Positions 1-11,607 of a stretch of 64,000 bases of DNA are shown here, one piece after another. The position numbers were made by a program, and so were the translations under genes. The stretch comes from Poronia punctata (Eukaryota > Ascomycota > Sordariomycetes > Xylariales > Xylariaceae), in NCBI GenBank assembly GCA_022579005.1, contig MU401464.1, forward strand, positions 251,337 to 315,336. Direction: 5' to 3'. The stretch's first letter is position 1; each line of letters starts with the position of its first letter. The notes beneath the pieces were generated by a model. The model had not been told where the DNA came from, made no database searches, and saw only the letters and a list, made by a program, of their open reading frames with translations.

Positions 1-485
1 TGGAACAAATGGAAAAGTTGCTCGCCTCTATCGGCACATTATTGGAAATTAGAAAAGTGAATGACAAGATTGACGGGGAACTGCGGCTGGAGAAAGCCAA
101 GCAAGCCGAACTGAAACAACAGCGCGAATTGGAGTCGGACACAACCGTTGTTGGATCAAGTGACTCGTCGGACCGTAAGGGGTCTGGTGAAGGTGCCAGC
201 AATGGGAAAGGATCGGGTTCGAACTTGGAGTCCGCCGTTGCCAAGGGTGAAAATGGCGAGGCTTCGGGTTCGGGTCAGACCCAAACTAGGACTACCAACG
301 AGGAGAGTAATGAGCAATCCAACACCAAGAAGAAGGAACGGCCCAGCACGGCCAAGGCAGAGACCAACGATAACGAGCCCAATGATGGTAAAACCTTGCG
401 GCCAGGAAGTAGTGGCGGACATAAGAGAAGCGCTAGCGTTCTAAGCTCTGTTAGTGACAAGAGTGCGAAGAGGCTCAAGAAGTGA
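1..485 (+). CDS. 3' end of an unidentified gene (5' truncated by window edge)
   Basis: The reading frame is already open at the first full codon, so the gene begins outside the window. The visible part is about 160 residues, and an in-frame Met lies at 9. It starts with a short helical, charged stretch rich in Glu, Lys and Leu that could be the end of a coiled coil. It continues as low-complexity Ser/Gly/Glu/Asn/Lys sequence and ends with basic clusters (GHKRSAS and SAKRLKK) that resemble a nuclear localisation signal. The stop is TGA at 483-485. No family is recognisable. A nuclear protein is a guess from composition only, and I cannot tell whether 9 is a true start or an internal Met. Confidence 0.55.
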   Translation, partial: EQMEKLLASIGTLLEIRKVNDKIDGELRLEKAKQAELKQQRELESDTTVVGSSDSSDRKGSGEGASNGKGSGSNLESAVAKGENGEASGSGQTQTRTTNEESNEQSNTKKKERPSTAKAETNDNEPNDGKTLRPGSSGGHKRSASVLSSVSDKSAKRLKK

Positions 486-1082
486 TGGCTTCTTATGTAA
501 GGGGGAGTATCGGCTATTATTATCATCGGGCACATTATCGGGTTCCTAGGAGTTACATGTCGATTATCATTGCTAGAAGATCAGAACTAAGCTTCTTTCT
601 CTTACCTACTGTCATAGGTTAGCAAGTGATCGGGCCACTCGAGGAGAGGAGGATCAATATACCCCTTTGCTCTTGAAGAGCGATAGTTTCTCCTGAATTA
701 CCGGGCACAGATAGCAACAAGCATGTTTATGCGGACAACAACTGGTTGCTACCTTATTTACGCTGAACGCATTTTAACCCGACCGCGCAGCTGTTTCCGG
801 CCGACGAAAATTAGCTGTTGTATACAGTACAAACTACATAATGGTACCTGAGCACTTTCAAACTGTATTGACGTATGTCGTCAACCTAGCGCGTTGAACG
901 TGTAACTTATTAGGTGGGTCTAGCTAAGCACCGTCAATCAAAGGGCAACCATTAGCTTGTCCAACCTACTACGCGTCTATCAGTCTATTTTGTCACGTCT
1001 TACTTCATTCTCTAGGTAAAGGTAAACAAGAGAAATATTGTCCCTAATAAATAAACAGCCAGCCGTTTCCAACTCGAAAAAA

Positions 1083-1113
<31 letters not shown>

Positions 1114-1174
1114 TTTATACCTGGTCCATCTAACCTGACCCGGATAAACTTAAAAAAACTCACAAACCTACGTC
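486..1174. other. Intergenic region with an (AC)n microsatellite
   Basis: No coding signal is seen. A dinucleotide (AC)n run occupies about 1083-1108, some 65 nt upstream of the next start codon. The rest is unremarkable mixed sequence with scattered TAGGT steps. Confidence 0.6.
1083..1108. repeat. (AC)n microsatellite
   Basis: About 13 uninterrupted AC dinucleotides lie directly upstream of the 472-aa gene, within its presumed promoter or 5' UTR. Length variation between strains would be expected. Confidence 0.9.
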
Positions 1175-2593
1175 ATGCCTCTTCATGACCCCAACGAAAC
1201 CACCATCACAAGAGATGGCTTCAGCTATACGCGCGGCGTCCTCTACGCCGAGCCCGGCCACGTAGAGCGTCTCGAGGGAATAATCCTCGACGTCTTCTTC
1301 CTGCCCACGTCCAAGACGGCCGGCCGGAACTACCTCCGCAAAGGCGGCAAGACATGGGTGCGCGGCCAGCTGAGACACTACGGCGTCGAGTACGACGAGG
1401 GCGAACTGACCGGCAACGGGAGAGTCCTGTTGCAAAAAGTCCTGCGCGAGGGGAAATGCCGCGAGGTACCCCATCACATCGAGAACCTGCGTCGCGAGAT
1501 GCACAAGGAGTGGATAGCCAAGTCGGAAACCAGACACCTGATCAAGGAGCCGAAATGGGTGCTCGAGAAATTCTTCCTCGTCTCCGCGGAGAAGAAGACG
1601 GAGGTCCTCGCCGTGCCCTACGAGGATAAGAGCTGGGGCGCGGACTCGCGGGCTCGTGTCCTTGGGCACGCTGCTGCCGAGGTGCCGGGGCTGAACCACG
1701 CCATCAGTCGCGGGAGTAAGGCCGTTACTGTCTTGCTTGGTTGGGATGCGAAAGCGGTGAAGGAGGCTGTGGCGCTTCATGTCGAGAGAGAGAAGGAGGC
1801 GGAAAAGGCGGCGAGGGAAGAGAGGGAGAAGAGACGCGAGGCGTTGCATGCTAGGTACTTGAAGAAATTAGAGGACAGGAAGGAGGAGGAGGAGGAGAAG
1901 AATAAGGAAACCCCCGTGGTGTACTCCCCCGCCGGCAGATATATGATCGACTGTGGCGAGATCGAGCACCAGTGGCCCGACCTAGCCGAGAACATGAAGC
2001 TGAATATCAGCCCGAAAGAGTCCGGTGGCGTTTTCCAGGCCTCGTTCGATTTCGGCGTCATCGAGGGGGCTATGGTGTTGAGTTTGGAACAAGAGGATTT
2101 GGAACTTTACGATACCCAATCCGAATCCGATTCTGATTCTGATGAAGAAGAAGACGAAGACGAAGACGAAGAGGACAGCGATAGCGATGACTACGACGAA
2201 TTTGGCCCCAAGAGAAAACCTTCGAGTCCCGACAGAGACGATGACGAAGACGAAAGGCGCATCGAGAAGGACGAGGACGAGACAGAAACCGGCTCGAAGA
2301 GAAAAGCTTCGAGTCCCGACGACCAAGACCGACCGGTCAAAAAGGCCCGTCCCGAGATGGTCAAGTACTTTCTCAAACTCCGGTGCAGAGAGACTGGCGA
2401 GGGCGAGACGAGCACCGGCTCCGACCCCGGCTTCGTCGTCTTCGAGAGCGAAAAGATGGACAAGTTCGTCGGCATGGCGAATTTTCCCTGGGTTGGCCAG
2501 TCCACCTTCACCGGACGCAAGATTGGGGATCGTGTGCCGAAATTGGATCATGTCTGGGATGAGTTCATTTGGCCGTCGTACGACTTGTATTGA
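1175..2593 (+). CDS. Conserved-looking uncharacterised acidic protein, 472 aa
   Basis: Intronless frame from ATG 1175 to TGA 2593. Residues 1-200 look like a folded mixed alpha/beta domain. Residues 200-245 form a highly charged helix or coiled coil rich in Glu, Lys and Arg. At about 250-305 there is an ordered block (YMIDCGEIEHQW... FDFGVIEGAM) that reads like a conserved fungal hypothetical-protein motif. Residues 316-390 are an acidic Ser/Asp/Glu tract with two similar basic modules (GPKRKPSSPD and GSKRKASSPD), probable nuclear localisation or phosphorylation sites. An ordered C-terminal domain (about 392-472) follows. I do not recognise a named family. The start is favoured because nearly all downstream sequence is coding-like and an ACGTC context precedes ATG. 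A nuclear location is inferred from the KRK modules only. Confidence 0.8.
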   Translation: MPLHDPNETTITRDGFSYTRGVLYAEPGHVERLEGIILDVFFLPTSKTAGRNYLRKGGKTWVRGQLRHYGVEYDEGELTGNGRVLLQKVLREGKCREVPHHIENLRREMHKEWIAKSETRHLIKEPKWVLEKFFLVSAEKKTEVLAVPYEDKSWGADSRARVLGHAAAEVPGLNHAISRGSKAVTVLLGWDAKAVKEAVALHVEREKEAEKAAREEREKRREALHARYLKKLEDRKEEEEEKNKETPVVYSPAGRYMIDCGEIEHQWPDLAENMKLNISPKESGGVFQASFDFGVIEGAMVLSLEQEDLELYDTQSESDSDSDEEEDEDEDEEDSDSDDYDEFGPKRKPSSPDRDDDEDERRIEKDEDETETGSKRKASSPDDQDRPVKKARPEMVKYFLKLRCRETGEGETSTGSDPGFVVFESEKMDKFVGMANFPWVGQSTFTGRKIGDRVPKLDHVWDEFIWPSYDLY

Positions 2594-3511
2594 AAATTGA
2601 AAATACAAAATAAAAAGAATATGCGTGTATTCTATCAATCACTACGTTCCTTGTTGGGCATATGTAAATAAGAAAGAGAGAGAGAGAAAAAAACGTCTGG
2701 CTCGGATGGATGGATGGATGGATGGGGTTTGTTTTCTCTTTTTCGGTCGGCGTTGGGTTTTCTCAGATATATATATATATATACCTTACCTACCCAGTCA
2801 GCCTGGTTAACTGTTAATGTTTATACAGCTTAATATTCGCATATGCCTTCTAAAATAAGGAACTCTAAATAATAGTTTGTCGTCTTTTTCATTGTCCGGG
2901 GAACGCAGTTGTAAGTCCATCCCTCAAGACAATGTTTATATTAAGCCAACATTACCACTTTATCCACTCATTTCTTACTATGTGTCATGGATGGTATGGC
3001 TGATGATCTACGTGTAGTCTATTCATGTGTAGGTCGTTTCAACAGATAATAGGTAGTTAGATTTGGATGCAATGTAAAACCCGTCAGCATGAACGATGTG
3101 TTTGGTTTAAGTTTACTCTGTATTCTTTCTAGCTATAGTATTGGTGCTAGCTAGTTTTCTCGATACTATATCGAGACCGGTCCGAGATGATATATCTAAT
3201 GACACATCTCCTTTCATCTTGTTGTGCCTGCAACTTATTGTTGTTGTATCTCCCATTCCCACATACACTCCGTTTTGAAGGCGAAAGACAAAGAAAAAGC
3301 AAGGCGCACAGGATATACCTCCTCTTTTCCCCCGAGATCGGCCTTCATCTTTTAAACATTACCCATACTTATCATACAACGTCGTGTCGACCCCTCAACT
3401 GCGTTTGTTCGTCCGTCCATCTCATATCTCTTTTAACATTTCTTTCTTTTTAAAAAAGTCATTTTCTCTTTTAGTAAAGCACCACTGTAGTCCATGGTCT
3501 GAAATTTCTAG
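2594..3511. other. Intergenic region, convergent 3' ends
   Basis: This lies between the 472-aa gene and the Inn1-like gene, which point towards each other. It holds a (GGAT)n microsatellite at about 2704-2726 and an (AT)n run at about 2767-2782. Short reading frames here show no family features. Confidence 0.6.
2704..2782. repeat. (GGAT)n and (AT)n microsatellites
   Basis: A tetranucleotide GGAT repeat (about five units) is followed after 40 nt by about eight AT dinucleotides, in the 3' flank of the 472-aa gene. Confidence 0.85.
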
Positions 3512-6486
3512 TTAGTACCGAGCGTGACGTCTAGCCCTCCCCGTGCCAATGTCGATTCTGCTCATCTCTTCCATAAGCGACATCTCTTCAACGCCTCGTC
3601 CAGTGGACGGTAGTGGATTCAAAGCCCCGCTCATCATCGGGACCTTGGCGGGTATCGGGGGCCCAGTTCCGTGACCCATCCGAGGGGCGCCATAGTCGCT
3701 GTCCGAAACATGGCCATGATTCTCGTAGTCGAACGTACTCGCCCTAACCAAGGCCCTAGGTGGAGTGCTATTCCTCTGGTGAGCCGTCGCCGGGCCGAGT
3801 GGACTAGAGCCGACAGAAGAGACAGGTGCCGGCAACGCCGAGACACGATGGGGTTTCTTTTGGAACCGGTTGCGGCTAGAACTACTTGGTGCCGGAGGTT
3901 CATGTCCAGCATACATTGGGGGTGTGACTGCCATGGACTGCGGACGGGCTGCTGTTCGGGGCTGTCGACGTCCTGATGGTGGCATAGGCTGCGCACCACT
4001 CGGAACCGGCCGTGACCGAGTCTCGACTGGCTGACTGGGCTTCTTCGGTTCTGGTTCAGGGGCCCAAGTGTCCATTGGCAAGTGATCCGAAGGGTCTATT
4101 TCTCTACCATCTGCGGTTATGATTTTGCCGTTGGCGTTGGTGTAATCTGCCGAGCCGGGCTTTTCCTCCCTCGAAGCAGAAATAGTTGGATTGAAAGCGT
4201 CGTACGAGTCCGGACCAAATGGTACCCCAGACGACCTTCGTGGTTCCGATGACACTGGGGGTGCAGGGCTGACGGATTTGCGTTTGATAGTGTGGGTGAC
4301 ACCCGGGGGGTTAGGCGACGTCCTACGGTAGTCTGAACTTTGTGGAGGTGCGGACGGCGTGCTCGGCCCGCCAGAATAAGCGACCATAGTTCTGTCGTAT
4401 TCCCTGCTGCTTGGCGGTTGACCGTGAGGGGGGTAGTCGACAGGGTAGTGCGCAGGGGGTTCGCTGTGCTGCCTCCCCCTTGGATGAACTACCATTTGCC
4501 CAGGTTGAGTGTATCGTCGCTCTTTTCTCTCGTGGCGGGGCCGCTTGGCCAGCTCAAGTGCCATGGATGCCATGGTAGGGTCAACACCGGGAACCAGTGT
4601 TGTAGGAACGGCGGGTGGGCCGTAGTCGTACGTATCAGACATGTGGTTGTCTGGGTTGTCCCGGGGGTCCATGTAGCGGCTTTCTTGATATACTTGTCCC
4701 CCTCGAGGAACATGTGTAAGTGCTTGAGAATAATCCATCGGAGATACGGGGGGAGGAGACTCGTTTTGGTTATAATTGTTGTAACGTGGCTGCGCAACCA
4801 ACTGGCCAGACCCATGCGGCTCATGGGAGACACCGGTTTCGTAGTGTCCATGAGAGTGTGGGGCGCTGGAACTATATTGCTCGTGCGGAAAGCTGTTATC
4901 GCTATGCGCCTGAGACTGCAGTTGACTAGAAACATATTGCTCGTGTTGGGGGGTACTACCATGTCCGCTGTAACTGAACGGAGCCGAACCGGAAGCTAAG
5001 TTGGAAGTCGACTTTGACGCTAGGTTCATTACTGGCTCCTCGTAAGTACTACTTCGTGAAATGGTCTGCGGCGGTGTCCACGATTCGGGGACATCTTCAA
5101 CCGTCGGTTGCATCGGGCGGTGATGGGAATCATACGCCGAGTCGTAGGAATGGTGACGTGGTCCAAAACCGTGGTCTCTGTCGGTGTCATGGCGCGGAGG
5201 CGTGTCTTGTAAAGCAGGTGCAGATTCGTAGGGACGGTATGTCGGTCGCCCCGGGTATGCCGGAGAGGGAGCCGAAGACAGCGGGTGTCGCTGCGCCTCG
5301 TTCCGCAATACGTCATGCCGCATAGGTGGCGTAGCCTTGTGAACCATTTCGTAGCTACTACGGTGCATTGCATCTGCCGAATGCCCGCCTGATTTCCGCA
5401 CTCTGTGGGCGGGCGGTGGCGGCGGCCGTTCACTGTTCTCGAGGGACCGACGAGGTTGCACCATGGCAGACTGAGTGGCATAGCTGGTGCGTGGATTATA
5501 CGCTGCTCTGCTATCTATCTCATGTGTCCGTGGTGGGGTGGATTCCCGCTGATGGAAAGGATCGGCTGCTGAAGAATAGCCATAAGCGACTTCTCGCTCT
5601 GTGCCTCTTGGGAGATTATAGTCGCGATGCTGGGGCGGGGTGCCATGTTGGTATCCCGGAGCATGCGCGGGCGAATAGAGATCGGCATGGGGATGTCGGT
5701 TTGGTGGAGGCGTACTGTATTCGGCCTCGTGGCCTGACGCTGGATTGGGAATTATACTACTAGGAGGGTTGGGATGTGCCCTCGGGGGTGTATTGACGGG
5801 CTCGGGGGCCTGTACGGGCGCTTGTACCGGAGCCTGTCCCGTCGGATCGGATGGGAGGGGTCGGCGCTTGACCAGCGGTCTTGGTCCTAAACTTGGCAGG
5901 TCTGTTTCAGAGCTAGAAGCCATTGGTTTTCCTTTGCCAACTGGTTTTTCGGGTCTAGGACGATTGTCATAATACGTAATCTCGATCCTAATCTCGCCAG
6001 CATACTTTCCCCTACAGTTCAGGGTATGCCACTGGTCACTTTGGCCTCCCCCTTGCACAATAATATCTCGTAGATCGATCCATGTCTCGCCTATCAGTTC
6101 AGTTCTCTTGTCGTCATTGAAGACGGATAGCTTGAGCTGATAGTAATCGGGCGACTCGTGGACTGTGAATCGCAACTCTTGATCCCTGTAGGTTTTATCG
6201 GGTTAGCTCAAGTCAAGCCGAGCGCCATTGCAAACATGTTGAATACTTGCCATTTGGGTGTCTGGCCGCCTCGAATATCGGTAGTCGTCTTCTTCGCCTC
6301 CTTCCCTAGCCGAGCAGCACAATAAGGGTCTTGCTTGCCAATCGTCTTTCTATTGGGCAGGTTCTTGGCTCGGTCGACGATGAGGACAAGAGTGCCAATC
6401 TCGGGCCCATCAATGCTCATATCCGAAAAGATGCCGGCAGTATGCATCCCGTGCAAAGGGTTGGGAAGTTTAATTTTGGCCGCCAT
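3512..6486 (-). CDS. INN1: Inn1-like C2-domain protein (cytokinesis/ingression), 969 aa
   Basis: Two exons are inferred: 6486-6251 and 6185-3512. The 65-nt intron has a non-canonical GC-AG border (TG|GCAAGT ... CTACAG|GG). This join restores the C2 core TPKWDQELRFTVHES. The C2 domain covers roughly residues 28-130 (GTLVLIVDRAKNLPN, GKQDPYC, WIDLRDII). The remaining 800 residues are Pro/Ser/His/Tyr-rich and disordered, with many PxxP segments, as in yeast Inn1 and fission yeast Fic1. Those proteins link the actomyosin ring to septum synthesis by binding SH3 proteins. A short helical motif (ASMALELAKRPRHERKERR) sits mid-tail. Family identity rests on the C2 domain plus proline-rich tail architecture; the yeast symbol is used by analogy and the exact orthologue is likely but not proven. 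Confidence 0.85.
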
Positions 6487-9400
6487 ATCTGCCTTCCGAT
6501 AGCCAGAGGGTCTCGTTCAGCTTCGGACGAAGACAATCGTGGAGTTTGAATCAAAATAGGTTGTGAGATTGTTCGTCAATGGCAGTCGTCGAGGGCCGTA
6601 GCACGTTTTGTTGACAGCGGCTAAAGTTGGTATGTTGACCTAGTAACCTTCCAAACCCACTAATTGTACAGAAACCCGTTGAAAGAATGGAGGGGGAAGA
6701 ACGAGAGACACACTCGAGGGTAATCGAGATCGAAGGACTCGGAGAACGAACTGTAAAGCAAATAAACGACGGACAAACGGTACGCCGTGGTGGGACACAG
6801 CTAGATAACACGGCAGGGCAATAGGTAGAGGAAGAAGTCAAGGAGATGATGGAATGAAGGCTTTCATGACGCGCAGGATGTACTGTGGTGTAGATAGTCT
6901 CACACTTCGAGTGCTGTTGATTCCCCAGCCAATCCACTTAATGCGCAGCGTGTAGTGGCTGGTTATGATGTCCAGAAAGTGACGTGGTTGGTCTAGTACT
7001 CTGGCGCTAATGCACACCCGGACCCATTCAAGACGGGCCCCACTGGACTACGCTATTCTGGCTGACCGGCCAACTACAGACTACAGTTCTAACAATAATA
7101 AAAATCACAAGTCCCTTCCCCTTCCATGTTGCCTTACCACAATTGGTGGGGTTCCGCAAACCCGCGCGTTTATCGGATTTATTGAACGTATTTTCAGCTT
7201 CCGCTTCTATTCAGATATTCAGTAATACCCGTGGCTTTGTAAAACATGACCAGCCGTGCCAGCCTCTGGTCGCCAATTTACTACGAGTATATCAACGAAG
7301 ATTACACCCCCTACCTCTACTATCATCAAAAGAAGATAGAGTTAAGTGACACCTTGCGGAAAAACGCATCTCTTCTGAGCTGCGTAATAGGTAAGTAGGT
7401 ACTTGTAAATGGACACGCGTCCCACGAGGCAATGCACCCGCGCAGCTACCCCACCGCTTATTAAGGACCGTAGTACGAGCTGATAGCCCGACTGGTTATG
7501 ACGAACTCTACTCAATACCTCGCCCATCCGGCATTAGCAATCGAGAAAATGGGCCAAAATTCCATTGATATCTCTTTCTGCAGATGTTATTTGAAACATT
7601 CCTTCAAAGTAGTTGTGAATGCAACACAAACCGATGTAGTTGGTATTTACACGTACTCGTACCTAGAATAGTATCTTGTACAGTACATTGGACTAGCTTC
7701 AGCCTTCAGGTACTAGTGGAATTTGTGGATCGCTGCGCCCCAGAACGAACAAGGAACAGAAGGATTCTTCATGAGCCTCCCAATTGCGGCTTGTCACTGA
7801 TTTTTTTTTTTTTTTTCCTTCAGCCCTTCAACCTACCGGTACTTGGGGTTGAATATTTTTCTTGCCGGTAGCAAAGTATAATATCTCACTCATTATTATC
7901 GGACAAGTTTCCCCCTTTTTAACCCTAGCTAGCAGCTTTACACTGATGTTACTATACCTACCTCCTGGCATCTTGAGAGTTTAAAAAAACAACCTTTTAA
8001 ACTACTCGTAACAGTAAATATATGCACGCCAGACGCGGTGAAAAGAGTGCAGTGCGGGCCCTGGAAAAGGCTAGATTCTGCTGATCCGTCGTTGTTAATA
8101 AAGTGCCGGGGTGTGTAGACTCCAAGAGATGTGTGTGTGGTCGCCTTGATGTAAAGAACTTTTAAACTAGGACGAAAACTGCGGTAAAAGGGGGGGGGGG
8201 GTCTACCCACGCCAAGCTTCTTTACTCTCGAAATACAACCTATGTCAGCCCTGAAATTCTCGATTGAGGATAGGAAGGAGGTGGGATTTGAGTGGGCGGG
8301 ACGATCAAGGTCGGAAATTATTATCGAAGAGTTCAAATCGAATCCACCCCCAGGAACCAATTTTCCCTTTTTTTGAAAAGGGCATTCGTTGGCGTTGGCG
8401 CTACTGCTGGGGAGGCTAGCAACGGGGGCTGCTAAAGAGGAAAAAGACAGAACAAGTGTCGGCATAATTGACATTTTTCTTACGGTCTGGATGTCGGGTG
8501 GATATGAGTGAGGTGACTATGAGTAGGTAAGGTAGGTATTCTGCATAGTGTGGGACCTGGGTACCTATATCACGCGAGGCTCCAGAAACGGGAATCTCTA
8601 TCTAATAAAGGAGTTGCGTCGGATACCTGATTCCATCCATCTAAATATCAGGCACCGTACTCGTAAGTGATGGATATAGGGGTCCAAGTGATGGATGGGA
8701 CCGCATTGTGGAAGACGGACTGAACAGGTTTCATGCAGCCGCTATCTAGTTTCTGCCCGTCTATGCCGTCGTCACTGATTACCAGGTAACAACTGATTTG
8801 CCGGGTACCTCTCTTTTGCTTTCGAGATGGTTACTTTACTTATATGGCGGTAGATGAGCGCTCCAGTAGGTAAGTACCTAAGGTAGTGGACACGACATTG
8901 GAAAATCTGTACTCGTAAAAGCCATCATGGTTTTACCTACCGTTTACATCCAGTGCTGGTCCAGTATGGATTCGTTTAATTATCGGGGTAGCGGTCAGAA
9001 ATAGCAACGGACAGGAAGCGGCAAGCTCTCACAAACCAGTGAACCAGCGATGTTCTATCGAAGCTTTCTTTCGAATACGGTTGACCCGGGTGTATGCCTA
9101 TCTATGTCTAGCATCCTTTCATTGCGGCCGACTTACCGGTACATCACACACGACGATGCCGATACTGGGACTTGTGTAAACATCGAAACCACTCGTACCT
9201 ACAGCCGGCCTGCTTTAACCAGACAAGATTACACAAATACCGGAAACCGAGCTAGGATTTGGGCGTTTGTCGATGATAGATTAAGTAGGCACGGGTTAAA
9301 GGCCATGGTAGCTAAAGTACCCAGGTATGAGTATTGAGAAGTACAACTAAGGTTCGGTTTCTCAAAAGCCGAATAAGAAAGACACCGAGATGCTCAGGAA

Positions 9401-9816
9401 CAGTGCATTACAAGATGAATCTTTCTCTGGAATCCCGACTTCCGATCTATATTTTAGACAGGCCCACACTAAGTACAGTCTTACGAGGTCATATGAACCA
9501 CCGGTGATAACCTGGTCAAAGTTGGATATAAAAGCCTCTCCTACGTACAGGTCTGATATACTATAACACTTTGTGTCATTAAGTTGGAATTCACTTAACC
9601 TAGTGCATCCGTACTGCAATAGGTAAAGTAGGAAAGGCCAATAACCAGTTGCAGCATCACACATGTTGACAGAGGGAAGCAAGTACATCATATAACTGCC
9701 GTCGTTGTGCAATAAGGTAGGTACCTAGGTAATCCAGTTGATACCTAATTATCTCCTACGACCACCCTTCCTTTCGACTTCCACCGCACTACCGGTAGTC
9801 CGTCCGACCCCTATTT
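6487..9816. other. 3.3-kb intergenic region, no supportable gene
   Basis: Short open frames on both strands lack family features or consistent splice signals. The sequence has many TAGGTA/TACCTA steps and three exact TACTCGTA octamers (7654, 8658, 8910). A T-run lies at about 7801-7816 and a G-run at about 8190-8201. The proximal part (6487-6950) is the presumed promoter of the Inn1-like gene. Confidence 0.55.
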
Positions 9817-10165
9817 CTACGAATTGTCAAGACGTTCCTGAGCGCTCTGCTTAGCCTCATCAGAGACCTTGGGGTTATTGATAGTGGCCTTGAGACCGCC
9901 GGTGACGTTGTTTGGGTTTTTGTCCTGCTTGTCACTGGAAGAAGGGACTAGGTAAAATGATGTTAGGGGGTTTTTTTTTTTTTTTTTTTGAGCGCTAATA
10001 CCTAAGCTATATCTGGGAAAAGGAGAAGAAAAAAAAATCCGTACCTTCACCACCACTATACTCATTATCAAGAACCTCGCGAGAATGCTGCTTAGATTCC
10101 TCGGATGTGTTGGGGTTCTTCAGGTTGGCCTTGTGACCGCCGGCAACTTGGGCATCGGTAGGCAT
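9817..10165 (-). CDS. con-6: Conidiation-specific protein 6 (CON-6 family), 73 aa
   Basis: Two exons are inferred: 10165-10062 and 9934-9817. They are separated by a 127-nt intron (GA|GTATAG ... TTCCAG|T), whose coding-strand sequence carries a long T-run next to an A-run. The product consists of two imperfect CON-6 repeats, one per exon: GGHKANLKNPNTSEESKQHS followed by REVLDN, and GGLKATINNPKVSDEAKQSA followed by QERLDN. This matches Neurospora CON-6, a small hydrophilic protein expressed in conidia and under starvation or stress; its biochemical role is unknown. The intron donor is not unique: a GTACGG site lies 20 nt further on, but it would break the frame of the second repeat. The gene sits alone in a gene-poor stretch. 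Confidence 0.85.
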
Positions 10166-11584
10166 GATGAGTTTTTACTTGCTTGCTTGCTTATATGTAT
10201 TATGTGTAGATAGGTAAAGGTAGTATGTAGCTTGAACTTGATGATTTTCTATATGAGTTACTAGAGAGAGGTTTTTGCGTCTTCTTATATAAGTACACAA
10301 GTCCTGAATCTAGGGACCTTGGTAGTCCGAAAGCTTTGGTGGGTTCTTCTCCTCTTGCTTTGTTCTTGTCACTAGAAGCTCCTAATAGGTAGGTTGGAGC
10401 TCTATCTACTTGTAAATGACGACAAAAGTCATATCATCATCAACTTTGAGCGATCCGAGACAAATCGAACGGAACCAGCATTGAAAATCCCAATATTAAA
10501 GGGAAAATAATGCGGTCAAACGACGAGGATCATGATATCATTGATTTGACCAGCTTTTTATCACCATGAGCAAGCCGATCTATGAGTTAGTCCTCTTTGT
10601 TTAACATGATTGAGCTTGCTAGAGGTAATGGCCTATTGAGCAGGGAGCTCTTTAGAAGCTCTCTTGTTATAGCCTAGTAGTTAGCTCATCGAGTGAGGTA
10701 GGTAGAGCTTTGAACAAAAAGACCAAAGATCCAGCAAAGCATCACCATCCCTGAGTAATCAGAAAGGGTGTTTGTGGCGATCGATCAATTTTGCTCTCAT
10801 TTCCTCTTTCAAGGGACATCGACGTTCAAGACTTGGGAGTGCCAGCCATCTTGGAATGAGGGCATACGCATCGGACGAGGTCTTTTCGAGTACACGAACG
10901 CGTATCTAGAAATGTGCTCGGAGGGGGTGTGTGGGCTCCGTGGGAAGGTTTGTTTCAATCAAACCAACACAAAGGGCTTATAGCTCTTTTACAGCGGAAC
11001 GACAGGCCATTTGTAAGCTTCCCGGTGTGTTTGTGGTGTGTAGAAATATATCAACTTTAGTAACAGCATAGACTACATTCACATTTACTGGTACCTACTC
11101 AAGATGAAGCCATCGTTCCATATTGGAAGTTGCAGATACCTACACGAACCCATACATACACACTTCACTCCCCCGCGAGCCATTGATAGAGTATGATTCC
11201 CGACCGGGTGATTTGCCGTTCATGTGAGAGTACCCCCGATGCCATTAACCTTGGAAACCGGACAGAGCCTTGGGTTACCTACAAGTAAGTAGGTAAGACA
11301 ATGCCCGTGGTTTGACTTGAAGTAAACAGGAGGGTACGCACTCGTAGTCTGTAGACCTCGTAGGTAGGGGAAGACCTATTAAGTTCTAAGTTATAGTACG
11401 TCTTTATTAATGATTTCTCCCAGTATAACCTACTTCTGTACTATAATCCGCAAGTGCCAGTAAGAAGTACTATATGTAAGGTAGGCTTCAATAACCTAGC
11501 CCCCACTCTCTTTACGAAAAGGGGTCGGTTCTACCTGATCCTAAAAAGCGGTAACAGCATCTCTCACCTAAACATGAACATGAA

Positions 11585-11607
11585 CCTGATCCTGATCCTG
11601 ATCCTGA
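11585..11607. repeat. CCTGAT tandem repeat
   Basis: Nearly four consecutive copies of the hexamer CCTGAT, preceded by two copies of AACATG-like units. No coding frame is supported here. Confidence 0.8.

Noticed and set aside
4340..4999. 219-aa plus-strand frame inside the Inn1-like gene
   Set aside because: Antisense shadow of the proline-rich tail; composition is Arg/Val-biased and has no recognisable domain.
8320..8360. Sequence resembling a tRNA T-arm (GTTCAAATCGAATCC)
   Set aside because: No matching acceptor stem, D-arm or anticodon arm could be folded around it.
7938..8474. 178-aa minus-strand frame
   Set aside because: Low-complexity Ser/Pro content, spans a G-run, and lacks any domain or conserved motif.
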